From the NCBI GenBank assembly GCA_039704465.1, contig JASFAU010000019.1, forward strand, positions 620,001 through 684,000: 64,000 nt of DNA, read 5' to 3'. Both the position numbers and the translations under genes were made by a program. This DNA is from Plasmodiophora brassicae. Lineage: Eukaryota; Endomyxa; Phytomyxea; Plasmodiophorida; Plasmodiophoridae. Below are positions 43,056 to 54,620 of this stretch, piece after piece. Position 1 is the stretch's first letter. Every line of letters starts with the position of its first letter. The notes beneath the pieces were generated by a model. It saw only the letters and a program-made list of their open reading frames with translations, made no database searches and was not told the DNA's origin.

Positions 43056-43723
43056 GCACCCGCCATCCATACTGCTGCCGCCTGTAGTTGATTGTTGCCA
43101 AGCGTTGCTGTCGAGTTGACTAAATACAAGCCCCATCCGTCCTGTTGCGAACAGACCGCCGTGCCCTGGTTCTGGTACGTACTCGAAGCGAGTAAACTCG
43201 AGCAGAACTCGTTTACGTGCGCCGCGGTAACGCTGTCCTCGTTTGGGTCACATAGCTGCCCTGATCCGCTGAGAAGACGACCGTGGCCGTTAAGTATGGG
43301 TACGTTAATTACTTGCGACACCTGGGGCCGAGTCAGACGGTTGCCTTGCGGGTTGCCGGGGACGCCGACGGTGATGACTGGATCGATGACGGGCGCAGCG
43401 GCGGTACGGACGCCTGGTACTGCTCGCCCAGCCGCGACGATCGCGGCTGACCATCCGGCGCCTTCAGCCACTCCCGTCCCTGCTTGCTCGTCTGCGGCGA
43501 CGTGGATGGCGTCACCGCCTCCAGCCGTCCAGGTACGCCATGTTGCATCGTCGATGGCCGAGGGAGCAGTCGCGTAGCGATACGCGCTCGGTCGCTTGTG
43601 GCCACCGGCTGCGACGTGATCCGCCGGCACTGGCACTCCGCGCCAGGAATAGGGCGGCGCGCCCACGGCCACACCACCTCTCGCGTCCTGCACACGCGTT
43701 TGTGCTCGTATCGTCATTGCCGT
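43056..43723. other. Unresolved stretch between convergent genes
   Basis: On the minus strand a frame from 43717 to 42974 stays open and includes Cys-bearing sequence (LCDPNEDSVTAAHVNEFCSS), and another frame (43695-43333) could follow the glycosyltransferase through a 40-nt intron. Neither joins cleanly. It may be an extra 3' domain of the glycosyltransferase or non-coding. Confidence 0.4.
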
Positions 43724-46365
43724 TCACATGGCGCGGATTGTATTCGCGTGCGAGAACCGGATGGCGTTGTGGAGTTCAGGACGCAGAACGGCGAGATACG
43801 GGCGAAGTGCGGGCGAACCAGCTGGGTCCTGCTGTGGGCGCATCGATCCAGGACGGTCCCGATACCAGATCAGGGCCTCTGGGACGAGCTCAAGCCGCAT
43901 GCCCTGTAGAACGGCGCGCGCGTATAGCTCCCAGTCCTCGGACGTCGCTCCGGCGTCCTCCGAGTAGCCACCCAGGCTCACCAAGGCCTTCCGCCGGAAC
44001 AGGCCAGCGTACGCACCGTACACGTTATGGAACATGCCGAGGTCGGGTGCGGGACCAAGCGGGACCCACCGTCTCAGGACCTGTTGTTGCGCATTCGGAA
44101 ATGAACGGGATGCAATACGGGCAACCGGATGCACCTTCACAGGGCGCGACGCGTCCTCGAAGACGTCGGCCATGCACGTCACGATGTCGGCTTGGGTGTG
44201 CAGGGCGACCTTGACCATTGACGACAGCCATGTGTTTTTCGGGACATCGCAGTCGTCGAGGAACGCAACGAATTCCGCCGATGAATGCTGGAAAGCGGTA
44301 TTGCGCGCGGCGCCCTGCAGGGGGCAAGCGTCAGGGTTCGGGGGCTCGCGAACCGGTTGATCCGCACACGTACCGTCGAACGGATGGAATCGCGAATCAC
44401 CTGTGCACCGTGCAATTGTTGCGATGTCACCAAGTCCCTCAGGCGAAGCTCCAGCGAATCAAGAGCGTCCAGGCTCATGCGGTCGTCGCTCCCGTCGGCG
44501 ACAATGACGATGTCCATTCTCATGGGATCGTACCGTTGTTGCAGGACGCCATCAATCGATTGCTGCAGGAGCGTTCCTCGATTGCGATGCACAATGCAGA
44601 CCGCCACGATCGGATGGGGCAACTCGGGCGGCACCAGTCGGTCCGGCTGTGCAATTCGCCAGTGAAGTTCAGCTGTTTCCGCCCCATTCGCAGTGTGGTT
44701 AACTACCTGCACCTGAACACGTTAAAAGCAGCGCCGAACAAACGAAACGGTTATCCATACGGATCTAGCAACGACGGCGCCCAGCTCAACCGCTTCCCCC
44801 ACAGCATTGGCAAGTGCTTCGGCCGTAACTGGAGCGAACAGAACCGATTTCGTATCGCGCGGGTCGACGAGTTCAGGCGTGCCCCCGACGGCGCTTGCGA
44901 TGAAGGGGACGCCCATCGCCAGGCACTCGAGCACCGCATATGGGCTGTTCTCGACGAACGATGGCATAACTGCCAGTCGGCCTGACCCGTGACGAAGGTA
45001 CGCAACCGCCTCGGGTTGCGACATTTCTGAAACGCCAACGTGTTAGGGCGCACCCGCATTGCTGACGCTGTCTCCGCACCTGTCAGGATGATGGGCTCGA
45101 TGCTCCATTGCCGGGCCCGATCTCGAATTCTGGCAACCGCGTCGACAGTGGAATCTGAAGACGTGCCGAAATTCGGGCGCCCGAGAAAGGTAACGCCCAG
45201 GGGAAGAGGCATGCTCGACGAGAACAGAATGTCGAGAGCATCACAGAATATATGGAACCCCTTCAGCACCTCAAGCCGGCCGAAAAACACGAGTTCGTGA
45301 ACAGGCACCCGTTGGGCCCCGGTCGACGCAACTGAGGACGACCGCGCCACAGACGGCATGAGCACATTCGGCTGCACGAACGTTCGTCCAGGCAGGGTTG
45401 GCCATTCGGGTCGTTGTTGCACCCACTCCAGCATGAACGCGCTGGGGCTCACCTGTCAGGGTACGCTTAGACGCGCATCCCGGTACGGCCACGACACCGA
45501 CCGGACCAGTATATCGGTGAGAGCCACCGACTGACGTTCAAGGAAGTCCGAAACGAAGGCGTTCATGGAGGAAAACGGGCGACGACTGCCCTCTAAGTAG
45601 AACGTCGACGGGCAATGCAGCGTGACGACGAACGTCGTCGACGAGCACGACGACTCGCCCTGGCGCTTGGCGAGGAGCGAGAAATACCCGGGCCCGTGCC
45701 ACTCATGGAACCGAACGATATCGAACGCGTGCTCCTGGGCACGAAGCCACCGGTACACGAGATACGACACCGTGGCGTACCGATTCGCCGAGATGGTAAC
45801 CTCGGAGTCGGGCAGCGGGACAAGGTGGACGCCCTTCGTCGCGTAGTGCTGTACCCAAGGCGCGATACTGTCAGGCGCCTCGCCGACGTACAGGACGGTA
45901 ACAGCGAATCGCCCGTCACTGGCGAGCAGCTCCGCCATCGCCGTATCCGCTGTCCCGATACCGCCGTTCTTGGTCGGCCCCACCAGCGAGTACGTAACGA
46001 TGCTAGGCAACACGATAAGGAACGGCAAGCGATGGCTCAATGACACCGCGAACGCACCATATTCGAACCATTGCGGCACGTTCCGGCCGTGCAATCGACG
46101 ACAGCGCTTGCGCAAAGTTCCGGAAGTCCCTTCGAACGTCCTGGTTTGGCGGCCAGTACGCCGGCGCCCGGTTCCGAGCCGGCCGGGCGACCCGGTGCGC
46201 GCGAGGGCCAACCTCCGGCAGCAGCGCCACGGACACGATGACGCCGACGGACAGGGCGGCCAGCACGGCGCCCGCCAGGCACACGCCAGGGCGCTGCGCG
46301 GCCCGGCGCAGCGCCCGGCCCACCCACGTCCCGCCCGTCATGCACCACCACCACCGCCGTGCCAT
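43724..46365 (-). CDS. Two-domain glycosyltransferase, GT4 plus GT2, type II membrane
   Basis: Six exons (46058-46365, 45507-46002, 45080-45452, 44761-45026, 44374-44712, 43724-44314) give 790 residues, with introns of 48-59 nt. The N-terminus is a signal anchor (CLAGAVLAALSVGVIVSVAL). The GT4 domain has GPTKNGGIGTA, ELVFFGRLEVLKGFHIFCDA and VMPSFVENSPYAVLECLAMG, the E-x7-E motif of retaining GT-B enzymes. The GT2 domain has IVAVCIVHRNRGTLLQQSI, DIVIVADGSDD, EFVAFLDDCDVP (DxD-like) and SEDWELYARAVLQG. It is probably a Golgi enzyme making two linkages of one glycan. The donor sugars are unknown. Confidence 0.85.
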
Positions 46366-46607
46366 CCAAAATGACACGGCGTCGCCCGCCGGTGACCATC
46401 ACCACCAGTTGCACTGTGCAGGAGGTGGCGCGCGACAAGCCCCCCGCGGGGGACGCAAAACACACAACACGTGGCCAAATATAGGCGACCGTTGGCCCGG
46501 ATATTTTGCGGGTGACCCCCCGGCGCGTGCCACTCGCGCTCATCGCGAGTGCCGCGGAGGACGACTACCAGTTGCTGGGGGCGGGGAGTCCTCGTCGCCG
46601 GCAGAGG

Positions 46608-48002
46608 ATGTGGGTCCCGATAATGGCGATCGGTGCCGTTGCCGTTGTGGCGATCGCGTACTGGGCCCGGGTGGCGGCGCCGGGGAGGTCGCGGTCCGAG
46701 GCGGCCCTGCGGAAGCAGCTGGCGGACCACACGAACATCTGCCTGTGGACGCGCCTGCGCGTTCTCGTCCTGTTGAACCCGCTGGGCGGCGGCGGTACGG
46801 CGGGGCGGTGATCGACGGCACCCGCACATGTCGGATGCTGACTCGGTCACAGGCCGAGCGAAACGCGTCTGGGAGTCCGTCGTGAAGGGCACGCTGCACA
46901 GAGCCGCCATCGAGTTCGACCTGGTCGAGACGGCGCGCGCTGGGCACGCCCGTGACCTCATGTCGTCCCTGGCGAACCTGCTCGAGTACGCCGGCCTCGT
47001 CGTCATCTCCGGGGACGGCATGCTGCACGAGATCGTCAACGGCCTGTTCGACCGCTGCTCCGGGAACGAGGGCCGCATGCGGATGATGTGCGACACGCTG
47101 CCCATCCTGATGATCCCCGCTGTACGTCGCCGCGTCGCCCATGCCCTATACCGGTTGCGCTGACCGGTGCGCCTCCAGGGTACGATGAACGGGTTGTCGT
47201 CATCGCTGGGGAATCCGACCCCTGCCGACGCCCTCCTTCACCTGCTGCAATGCGAGTCGGCACGCAGCGTCGACGCGTACGCGGTCAGGTCGCGCGCCAC
47301 CAACGTCACACGCCTCGACGTGCACTGCGGTAGGGAGGTGGCCGCCTCCGTCCCGACACCCGCCCCCCGGTTGGCTGACACGCGCGACCAGTGTCCGCTG
47401 GGATCGTCGCTGACCACGACGAGCTGCTCGAGCGTCGCCTGCGTTCGCTGCCACAGTGGGCCCGCGTGGCCTTGGCGCCCGCCATTGTGATCGGCCTGAA
47501 CCGGTCGTACGCCGGCCGCCTGTACCTGCGACCGGCGCCGTCGCAGGAAGGCGTCGGCCTGAAGGACGCGTTCGCCCTGGACGCCGACGACCAAGGCCGC
47601 CCCGACTGGCGCATGATCGACGACCGGTTCGTTCTGCTCAGCGTCTTCAATACGCACCGGGCCAGCCACGACATGATCTTCGCTCCCGCGGCGCTCCCCG
47701 ACGATGGCGCCGTGTAGGTCGTCGCGCTGCAACCAGTCGACGACGGGCGCTGACAACGCGACCAACGCAGGTACGTTGTCGTCGTCCGCGCGGGCATATC
47801 CCGCATCACGATGGTCCGCCTGTTCCTCGCGTTCGAGACCGGGAGGCACATCGAGTTCGACGAGATCGAGATCTATCGCGTGACGGCGGCCGAGTACCGC
47901 CCACGGGAACCCGGCGGCGTCATGAACGTGTCCGGCGAGACGCTCCCGTCGGGCGACACCGACATCGCCGTCGTCCCCGGCCTGTTAAAATTCGTGTTCT
48001 GA
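46608..48002 (+). CDS. Sphingosine kinase
   Basis: Five exons (46608-46794, 46853-47121, 47179-47329, 47392-47713, 47771-48002) give 386 residues, with introns of 57-62 nt. The enzyme phosphorylates sphingoid bases. Motifs are VLVLLNPLGGGG, then GHARDLMSSL, VVISGDGMLHEIVNGLFDR (SGDGxxHExxNG), and IPAGTMNGLSSSLG where the family usually has GSGN or GTGN. Further on, SAGIVADHDELLERR and SGETLPSG (DGE position) match the C-terminal domain. Unlike animal SPHK1, the N-terminus is one TM anchor (PIMAIGAVAVVAIAYWA). It is divergent from the glycosyltransferase, 240 bp apart. Confidence 0.9.
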
Positions 48003-48009
48003 CCGTGCA

Positions 48010-48357
48010 TTACAAGGGGGGCCGCGGCAGGCCTCGTTTCAGGGCGCGGGCGACGTACGGGGTCACCATCAGGGTGACGGGGACGCGGACCGGCATCGTG
48101 ACCTTGTGGGCGACGTACGCCAGGGCGAACGCCGACCCGGTTGAGACGGCGCCGGCGTACCCGAACCGGTCCATGAGCGACGCGATGTCGACGCCGTACG
48201 CCGCGACGCCGTACCAGGACGCCAGCGACGTCAGCGACAGCACCGTGTGGCAGGCGACCCCGACGGGGCCGTACAGCAGCGCGTTGCGCTTCAGCCGCGA
48301 CACATACGACTGCGACGCCGGCGACGCCGTCGAGCAGCAGCGCCGCACGACCATCAT
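48010..48357 (-). CDS. FAM210-like (DUF1279) mitochondrial membrane protein
   Basis: 115 residues from the ATG at 48357. A short basic presequence-like start (MMVVRRCCSTASPASQS) is followed by the DUF1279 pattern: RLKRNALLYGPVGVACHTVL, SLASWYGVAAYGVD, FALAYVAHKVTMPVRVPVTL. FAM210 proteins lie in the inner mitochondrial membrane. Its stop is only 7 bp from the convergent sphingosine kinase stop. Confidence 0.75.
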   Translation of the reverse strand: MMVVRRCCSTASPASQSYVSRLKRNALLYGPVGVACHTVLSLTSLASWYGVAAYGVDIASLMDRFGYAGAVSTGSAFALAYVAHKVTMPVRVPVTLMVTPYVARALKRGLPRPPL

Positions 48358-48532
48358 CTGACGACGCACAACCGCGCGCGGCGCGCGTCTGCTGTCCGCC
48401 GCCAAAATCCGAATGACGGATCGGGCCCGCCCGGCCCGCCCGTCGACTCGGCAGTCTGTACGTGTAGTTCGCCACACGTCAGGGGCCCCACTGGTGGGCC
48501 GGGAACTGCGCTGCCCAGTCAGTGGCGCGGCA

Positions 48533-48648
48533 CGGCGACGAACTGCAGCGGTGCGCAGCAACGTGCGACACGGCGACGAACTGCAGCGGTGCGCAGCAAC
48601 GTGCGACACGGGCGACGAACTGCAGCGGAGTGCAGCAAGGTGCGACAC
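48533..48648 (+). repeat. 38/39-bp minisatellite, three copies
   Basis: The unit contains cggcgacgaactgcagcggt and gcgcagcaacgtgcgaca. Copies start at 48533, 48571 and about 48610; the third has several changes. It lies upstream of the F-BAR gene and the FAM210-like gene, in the divergent spacer. A related half-unit may precede it near 48520. Confidence 0.88.
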
Positions 48649-48846
48649 GGCACGGACCAGGGTCCGTCGTCTGCGACGCTTGTCAACGCCCGCTGCCGCA
48701 TGTTCCCCATTGCACACGCTCGGGTGGGTACCGACGTGGGACTCGTCGTTCCAAGGGCGTCGTCGTCGGGGTCACGCTGACGCCCATCGCAATCGCTGCG
48801 CGCGGGCGACGCGCAGCCCGTCAGGCCGTCGGCCGCCGATCCTGCG

Positions 48847-50526
48847 ATGGGCGACGGCGCCGGGTCCGGCGAGACGGGCGCCGCGCCGCCGTCGTTCGTC
48901 GGCGACCTGTGGACGGACTTTGACGTGGTCGTCCGCTGCTGCGAGAACGTTCGGCAGCGAACGTGCATGCGCGCGCGCGTCCCGGTGGGTCTGACGCCGG
49001 GTCGCCCCAGGGGTACAAATCCATCAACGAGCTGATCGCGTTCCTGCGCGAACGCATCCGATGCGAACGGGTCCACTGCCGCAACCTGACGAAGCTGTCC
49101 CGGCGGGCGGTCGGGCAGGGCGAGTTCGGGACGCTGGCGTCGGCCATCGACCGCCTCCGCGTCGACGTTGTCCAAGGTACCCGCCAACGTCGGCTGCGCT
49201 GTGTTTACCCCGGCGGTGCACCTGACGCGGCGTGCAGGCGCCAACGAACGCCTGTCGTATTCGTCGAGCCTCGAAACGGACGTGCTGCCCGAGCTGGCGG
49301 AAATGAAGGACCTGTACGAGAAGGTGAACGGCAAGCTGATCCAGGAAGGGCGGCGCGTCACGAAGGTGACAAGGCGCGGCTGTGCCGTCCCGCAAGGCCA
49401 TCCCGCGCCGCTGACGCCGACCCACGTAGGCCCTGATGGATGCCCGCGATCGCATGCACCGCAAGGCGGATTCGGACCATGCCGAATCGGCGTCGTCGTC
49501 GACGACCGTCGCCTTCTTCCGGGCCAAGTTCAAGCCGGCCAAGTCGGACGACGACGGCGGGGCGGGCGTCGCGCGCCACCTGAAACAGGCCGAATCCATC
49601 TACACCGACGTCATGATCAGCGTCCTCGAGGGCGTCCAGTCGAACGGTACCGGACGTGTGTGCCACCCCGCGATGTCGTCGTTGCGGTCTGAACCGGCGA
49701 TCGCAGAGGAGGCGCGGATCCGCTGCTTCCGGGCGGCGCTGAGGAAGATTGTCGTCTTCGAGACGTCGCTGGTCGCGAACCGGTCCTGTGCGCTCCGCCC
49801 CCTGCGTGTTGCCCATCGGTGGCCGGATGCGTCTAACGCTGTCGACAGACGACATGAAGGACATGGCGGCGGTGATGGAGGGCGTCGACCACACCGAGGT
49901 CCTGCAGCGGTTCATCGCGTCCGTCAGATCGCAGCACCACCAGCGCCCAGCGAGCCCGTCGCTGACCGCCCTGGCCCGCGACGTCGTCCAGGTCCTGCCG
50001 GGCGCCCTGGCGACCGGCCAGATCGACCCAGCGTGGTCGAGCGCCGTCCACGACGCCCACCAGCAATGGAAGGCACGGTACGAGACGCGTCCGGTGCTGG
50101 GCGCGCGGTTCGGTCTGATGTCGGGCCAGCATGCCGGCGGCGCCCAGGGACCCGACGCCGGACGAAGCCGAACAGATCAGGGTGATTGCCGGCATCGTGC
50201 ACAGCTGTCGGTCGGTGCAGGTGGACGTCGTCCTGTCGCCCGACGTGTTCGCCACGGCGGCCACCGCGTTCCGTCTCGTCGTCGCCGCCCTGCTGGAAAG
50301 CAACCAGTTCCCGCTCGTGGCCGACCTGCTCGACATCGCCGCCAGGGTACGCGCCCAGGACGACGCGCGCACGCCCATGACGACCGCCATCGTCGAGTCG
50401 GACGAATGCGGCCGCCGCCTGGACCTGTTCCGGGTCTGGCAGGCGACCGTCGACGTCGTCACGCGCCCGTCCAGCGGCGGCGACGACGTCGCGTCCTCCG
50501 CCGCCGTATCCGACCAGGGCACATAA
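48847..50526 (+). CDS. F-BAR domain protein
   Basis: Seven exons (48847-48948, 49011-49176, 49238-49365, 49430-49646, 49707-49787, 49849-50077, 50130-50526) give 439 residues, introns 52-64 nt, all phases agreeing. The N-terminal F-BAR reads SFVGDLWTDFDVVVRCC, GYKSINELIAFLRERIRCER, LTKLSRRAV, TLASAIDRLRVDV and LPELAEMKDLYEKVN. F-BAR dimers bind and bend membranes and link to actin. The C-terminal 150 residues are helical without a recognised SH3 or RhoGAP. It precedes the receptor gene on the same strand by 140 bp. Confidence 0.85.
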
Positions 50527-50667
50527 ACACAGATCGGGAAGGGGGCGACAAAGCTGGCCGATGCCCTTCAGGAGGAGCGGGAGGGGTACCCGGTGGCGAT
50601 CGCACCTACCTTAGGGGCGGGCGGGTAGATCGCTCTCTCGCGCGCGCGCACGTTGGACACACCACTC

Positions 50668-53600
50668 ATGTGGGCGACGCTCGTCGTACTGCTGCTGGGC
50701 GTCGGCGGCGGCGCGTCCGCCGTTGACGTGCGCCTGGGGGCGTCCCCGTCGACTGCGACAGTGGCGCGGGCCCTGCTGGCGCAGTACGTCGCCGACGCCG
50801 TCCCGCTGCCGTCCGACAACATCACGATGGCGACGCTCGTCGGCAACGTCACCGCCTGGGCCGCCGGGCGCGTCGTCGACGTCGTCCTCGACCTGCAGCC
50901 GGCGTACGAGCCGGCGCCGACGCCGCCCGGGTTCCAGGCGATCCCGTTCGCCTGGCAGCCGATCGCCATCGTGTACAACGTGCCGGGCGTGTCGCAGCGC
51001 CTGGCGCTGTCGCTCGCGACGCTCCGGGCCATCTTCGCGGGCAACGCCACGACCTGGGACGATGCGCGGGTCGTCGCCGACAACCCGGGCGTGGCGCTGC
51101 CGAGCGCCCAGCGCATCGCCGCCGTCGTCGTCCCCGCCGAGCTGGCCGCCGGGTTCGCCCAGTTCCTGCAGGTGCCGTCGCTGAACGGGACGACGACCGC
51201 GGCGGCCGGCGGCGCCAGCGTCGTCGCCGGCACCGCCTACGCCATCGGCTTCGCCGACCTGGACAGCGCCACCCGGGCCAATCTATCCGTCGCCGCGTTC
51301 CGGTCAGTGACGCGACACGCGCGTTGGCATTGGGGGTCAAGGCCCTGACCCAGCCCGCTCCACCAGGAACGCTGTCGGCCTCACGGTCACGCCCGACGAC
51401 CTGGACGCGTCGCCCGACGGGTCCACGGCCGTCGTCGACCGCGCCATGATCTGCGCCTACCCGATCCTGTCGACGGTCGTGCTGGCGTTCCCGACCGCGT
51501 TCGACAGCTGCGCCGTCGCCGACGAGGTCGTCCGGTTCGCCCACTGGGTGCTGTCCAGGACCGGCGCCGGCCAGCTGGGCGCCGTCGTCGCCCACGACGT
51601 CAGCGGCGTCACCGTGATGGACGGCGCCAGGGCGATCGCGCCCGGCGCCAGGGCCATCACGGCCGTCACCTGCGCCTCTGCGTACGTGAACAAACCGCCT
51701 CCCACGTCGTCGTCACGCTGACGACGCGCCCAACGCAGGTCGCATTCTGTCTTCCAGAACGTCCTGCAGACGAAACGATGCCCGGTGGGGTCGCAGCTGC
51801 TGATCGCGCCCGCCCCCGACGACGCCGTCGTCCTGGCCGCGAACGCCCTCGGCGCGGGCGTCGTGTATCCCGGTAGGCGGGCTGCCGTTGGCATTCGACG
51901 ACGTTGCTGAGGCAGCGGCAGAGTACACGTGCTCGGTCTGCCTGCCCGGGTTCTTCGACGTCGACGGGCGCGGCCTGGCGTGCACGGCGTGCCCGACGGG
52001 CGTGACGTGCCCGGGCGGGAGCACCGTCGTCGTGCAACGCGGGTACTGGGGCATCATCCGGCCGCCCGACAGCCGCCCGGCGTCCCTGGCGAACGTGTCG
52101 TCGCTGTTCGTCATGCCCTGCGAGTTCAACCGGGACTCGTGCTGCCCGACGGGGCACTGCGAGATCGGCGCCGGCGTCGTCGACGGGCAGACGACGGCGT
52201 GCCAGGACGGGTTCATGGGCATCACCTGCTACCAGTGCGGCGCCAGCAAGGGCCAGTGGAACAACCAGTGCTGGGACTGCGACCGGTACGCCCACGGGTG
52301 GATCGCCGCCCTGTTCGTCGTCGTCGCCTTCGTCGCCGTCATCGCCATCGCCCTGGTGGCGCTGTTCGTCCCGCAGAACAGCGAGCGGGTCTCGTTCGAG
52401 ACGATGCTGTTCCACTACGAGATCGGCGCGCGCATGCTCCAGCTGAACGCGTTCTGGTCGGGCGCCGCCGTCCGCACGCCCGAGAACGAATTCCTGGGCA
52501 CGCTGATCCAGGCGCGCAACCTGGACGACACGCTCCTGCTGCTGCCGGTCGCGTCCTGCAGGATCGTCGGCGACCTGCAACGCCAGCTCGCCATCCTGCT
52601 CATGCCCGGCTTCTACCTGTTCATGCCCGCCGTCCTGATCGTCGTGGCCGGCGTCCCCTGGCTGCGCGCCAAGAAGTTCCGCTTCGACTGGGCGCAGCGC
52701 TCCAGCAACGACTTCAGCGCCGGCGACGACCTCGTCCACCCCGACAGGTAGGGGCAGGCGTGCCCGCACCCCCCGCACCCGCCCTGATGACACGCGGACA
52801 CGCCGGCAGGCACAGCGCGTTCCTGAGGACGATCCTGACGAACGCGACGCTGCGCCTGGTGCTGGTGGCCAGCACGCCGCTGATCCACCGGTCGCTGAGC
52901 CTGATGAAGTGCGTCCGGCTGATCGGCACGTCCGAGATGGTGATCGCGATCCTGCCCGGCGAGCAGTGCATGACGCCGACGCACGTCTCGCTGATGTCGG
53001 TGTCGGCCGTGCTCCTGTTCATCTTCGTGGTCGCCGTCCCCGTCTGGGTGCACCGCCTGATCGGGCAGGGCGAGCACATCCTGAACTCGCAGCTGCCCCG
53101 GTACAACATGCTCGGGCACCTGCGCCGGCGGTACCGCGACGGCATGACCGCCTGGGTCGTCGTCGACTACGGCCTCGAGCGCGTCTTCCTCCTCGTCCTG
53201 CTCGTGTTCGTGCCCACGTCGGCGAACACCATGTCGCTGCCGCTGTCCATGGGCACGGCCCTCATGGCCATCCTCTACGTTCGTACGCAGTGCCTGCCGT
53301 ACGCCCATCACGCCGGTACGATCGCGTTGGGGACCGTCGCTGGCGGCTGGGTCGCCCCGCTGACACACACTGTGGGCAGACAACATGCTGAAGTTCTTCT
53401 CGTTCGCGTCGCTCGTCGGCATCTGCTCGATCGGGATCATACAGCAGAGCGTGCAGGGCAGGCAGAACGGGACGTACTACACCGTGCTGGCGTTTATCGT
53501 CCTCCTGCTGGCCTGCCCGGTCATATGCGTCGTCATCGCCGTCCGACAGCTCCTGCACCGGCATCGCGTCGTCAGGCGCCGGGTCGGGCCGAGCAAACAG

Positions 53601-53687
53601 GCGCCCACCATTGTCCCGTCGACGCGGTCCACGAACAAACGCGCCAGCATCTCGGTCTCGCTGCACCACTCCATGCGCAACACCTGA
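50668..53687 (+). CDS. Receptor-like protein: PBP-like ectodomain, Cys-rich linker and multi-TM tail
   Basis: Six exons (50668-51302, 51367-51681, 51739-51872, 51922-52747, 52810-53315, 53380-53687) give 907 residues; introns are 49-64 nt. A signal peptide (WATLVVLLLGVGGGASA) precedes a domain like bacterial phosphate-binding proteins (PstS/PBP-like_2): LGASPSTATVARALLAQYVA, FAWQPIAIVYNVPG, AIFAGNATTWDDARV, TAYAIGFADLD. A Cys-rich segment follows (YTCSVCLPGFFD, CTACPTGVTCPGG, CYQCGASKGQWNNQCWDCD), then several TM helices (AALFVVVAFVAVIAIALVAL, LMPGFYLFMPAVLIVVAGV, SVSAVLLFIFVVAVPVWV and more). No kinase or cyclase is attached. The ligand is unknown; phosphate or another oxyanion is only a guess. 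Confidence 0.82.
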
Positions 53688-54236
53688 CGTCCCCGTCGAC
53701 GACGACGACGACGTCATACCTCTAAACCACCCTAGACACTTCCCGAATTGTGTCAATGCTGGTTCACGTTCCGTTGCACCGCCCAGACGGCCCGCTGCCG
53801 CTCACAACCACGAGTTGACAAGGGCCCGCGCCTCTGGGGATGATGGGAACCCGATTGCCCGGCTACAGAGACGACTACCACAGTGCACCCTGTTTATTCC
53901 GGACGTGTCGTCGACCCTGGGTCATGCCCGCGCCTTCCTGGGCGCGGTGGTGCTTGACGCGGGCGCTGGATCCAGCGCACCACCCTCGGACGATCGATCG
54001 CGAACCAGCGATCCCCATTGCATGATTGACCGGTGGGTCTACGCGGATTAATCTGATCGACGACCATCGCTTCCTGTGGATCAATCACCTGGGACGCCGG
54101 GATCGACGAAGCCGGTCGGAACACCTGCCCGGACGCCAGACTGATTTGTCGCCTATTTGCCAGAAGCCGCCTAAACGCCAACTATCAACGCACAAGCCTT
54201 CTATCAGCAGTACTCGAATCGGGAACACTGTAAAAC
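53688..54236. other. Upstream region of small membrane gene, conserved in the duplicate
   Basis: From about 53745 this region matches 55797-56301 at high identity. It contains the palindrome gcgctggatccagcgc (53963-53978) inside a longer stem (ggtggtgc ... gcaccacc). Short frames are conserved on both strands but no family was recognised; it is probably regulatory or untranslated. Confidence 0.55.
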
Positions 54237-54620
54237 ATGGCCATGTCCAAGAACCACAAGATCATCATTGCCGTCGTGGTGTCGGTGCTGGTCCTGACCG
54301 GTCTCGGTGTTGGGCTCTACTTCGCGTTGAGGCCGACCCCGGCCGTCAAGGAAATGGAGGACATCGTGCAGCGTGCCAAGAATGTCAAGGCGGACGACAA
54401 GCCGGGGCTGGAAGCGATCAAGAAGGACTACATGGCATGGCATAAGAAATACGATGAGGACAAATTCAAGAACATGTCCTCCAAAGACCAGGACAAGATT
54501 GATGAACTCAGGAAGGAGTACGCAGCCGCAATGCCGCGTCATGAACCACAGGGCGGCGACGACGCCGGCGTTCTTGGCAGGCTGCAGAACATGATTGGTG
54601 TCGGCAAGCAGGATGAATAA
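54237..54620 (+). CDS. Small single-pass membrane protein, copy 1
   Basis: 127 residues from the ATG at 54237 (a second, equally good ATG at 54243). The N-terminal TM helix is IIIAVVVSVLVLTGLGVGLY, followed by a highly charged Lys/Asp/Glu helix (AKNVKADDKPGLEAIKKDY; KKYDEDKFKNMSSKDQDKI). No family was recognised. The paralogue at 56302-56679 is nearly identical in the TM part and differs in the tail. Confidence 0.65.
   Translation: MAMSKNHKIIIAVVVSVLVLTGLGVGLYFALRPTPAVKEMEDIVQRAKNVKADDKPGLEAIKKDYMAWHKKYDEDKFKNMSSKDQDKIDELRKEYAAAMPRHEPQGGDDAGVLGRLQNMIGVGKQDE

Noticed and set aside
51929..53725. Plus-strand frame of 598 codons
   Set aside because: It is the wrong frame of the PBP-like receptor: Arg/Pro/Ala-rich, crosses two well-supported introns and has no domain.
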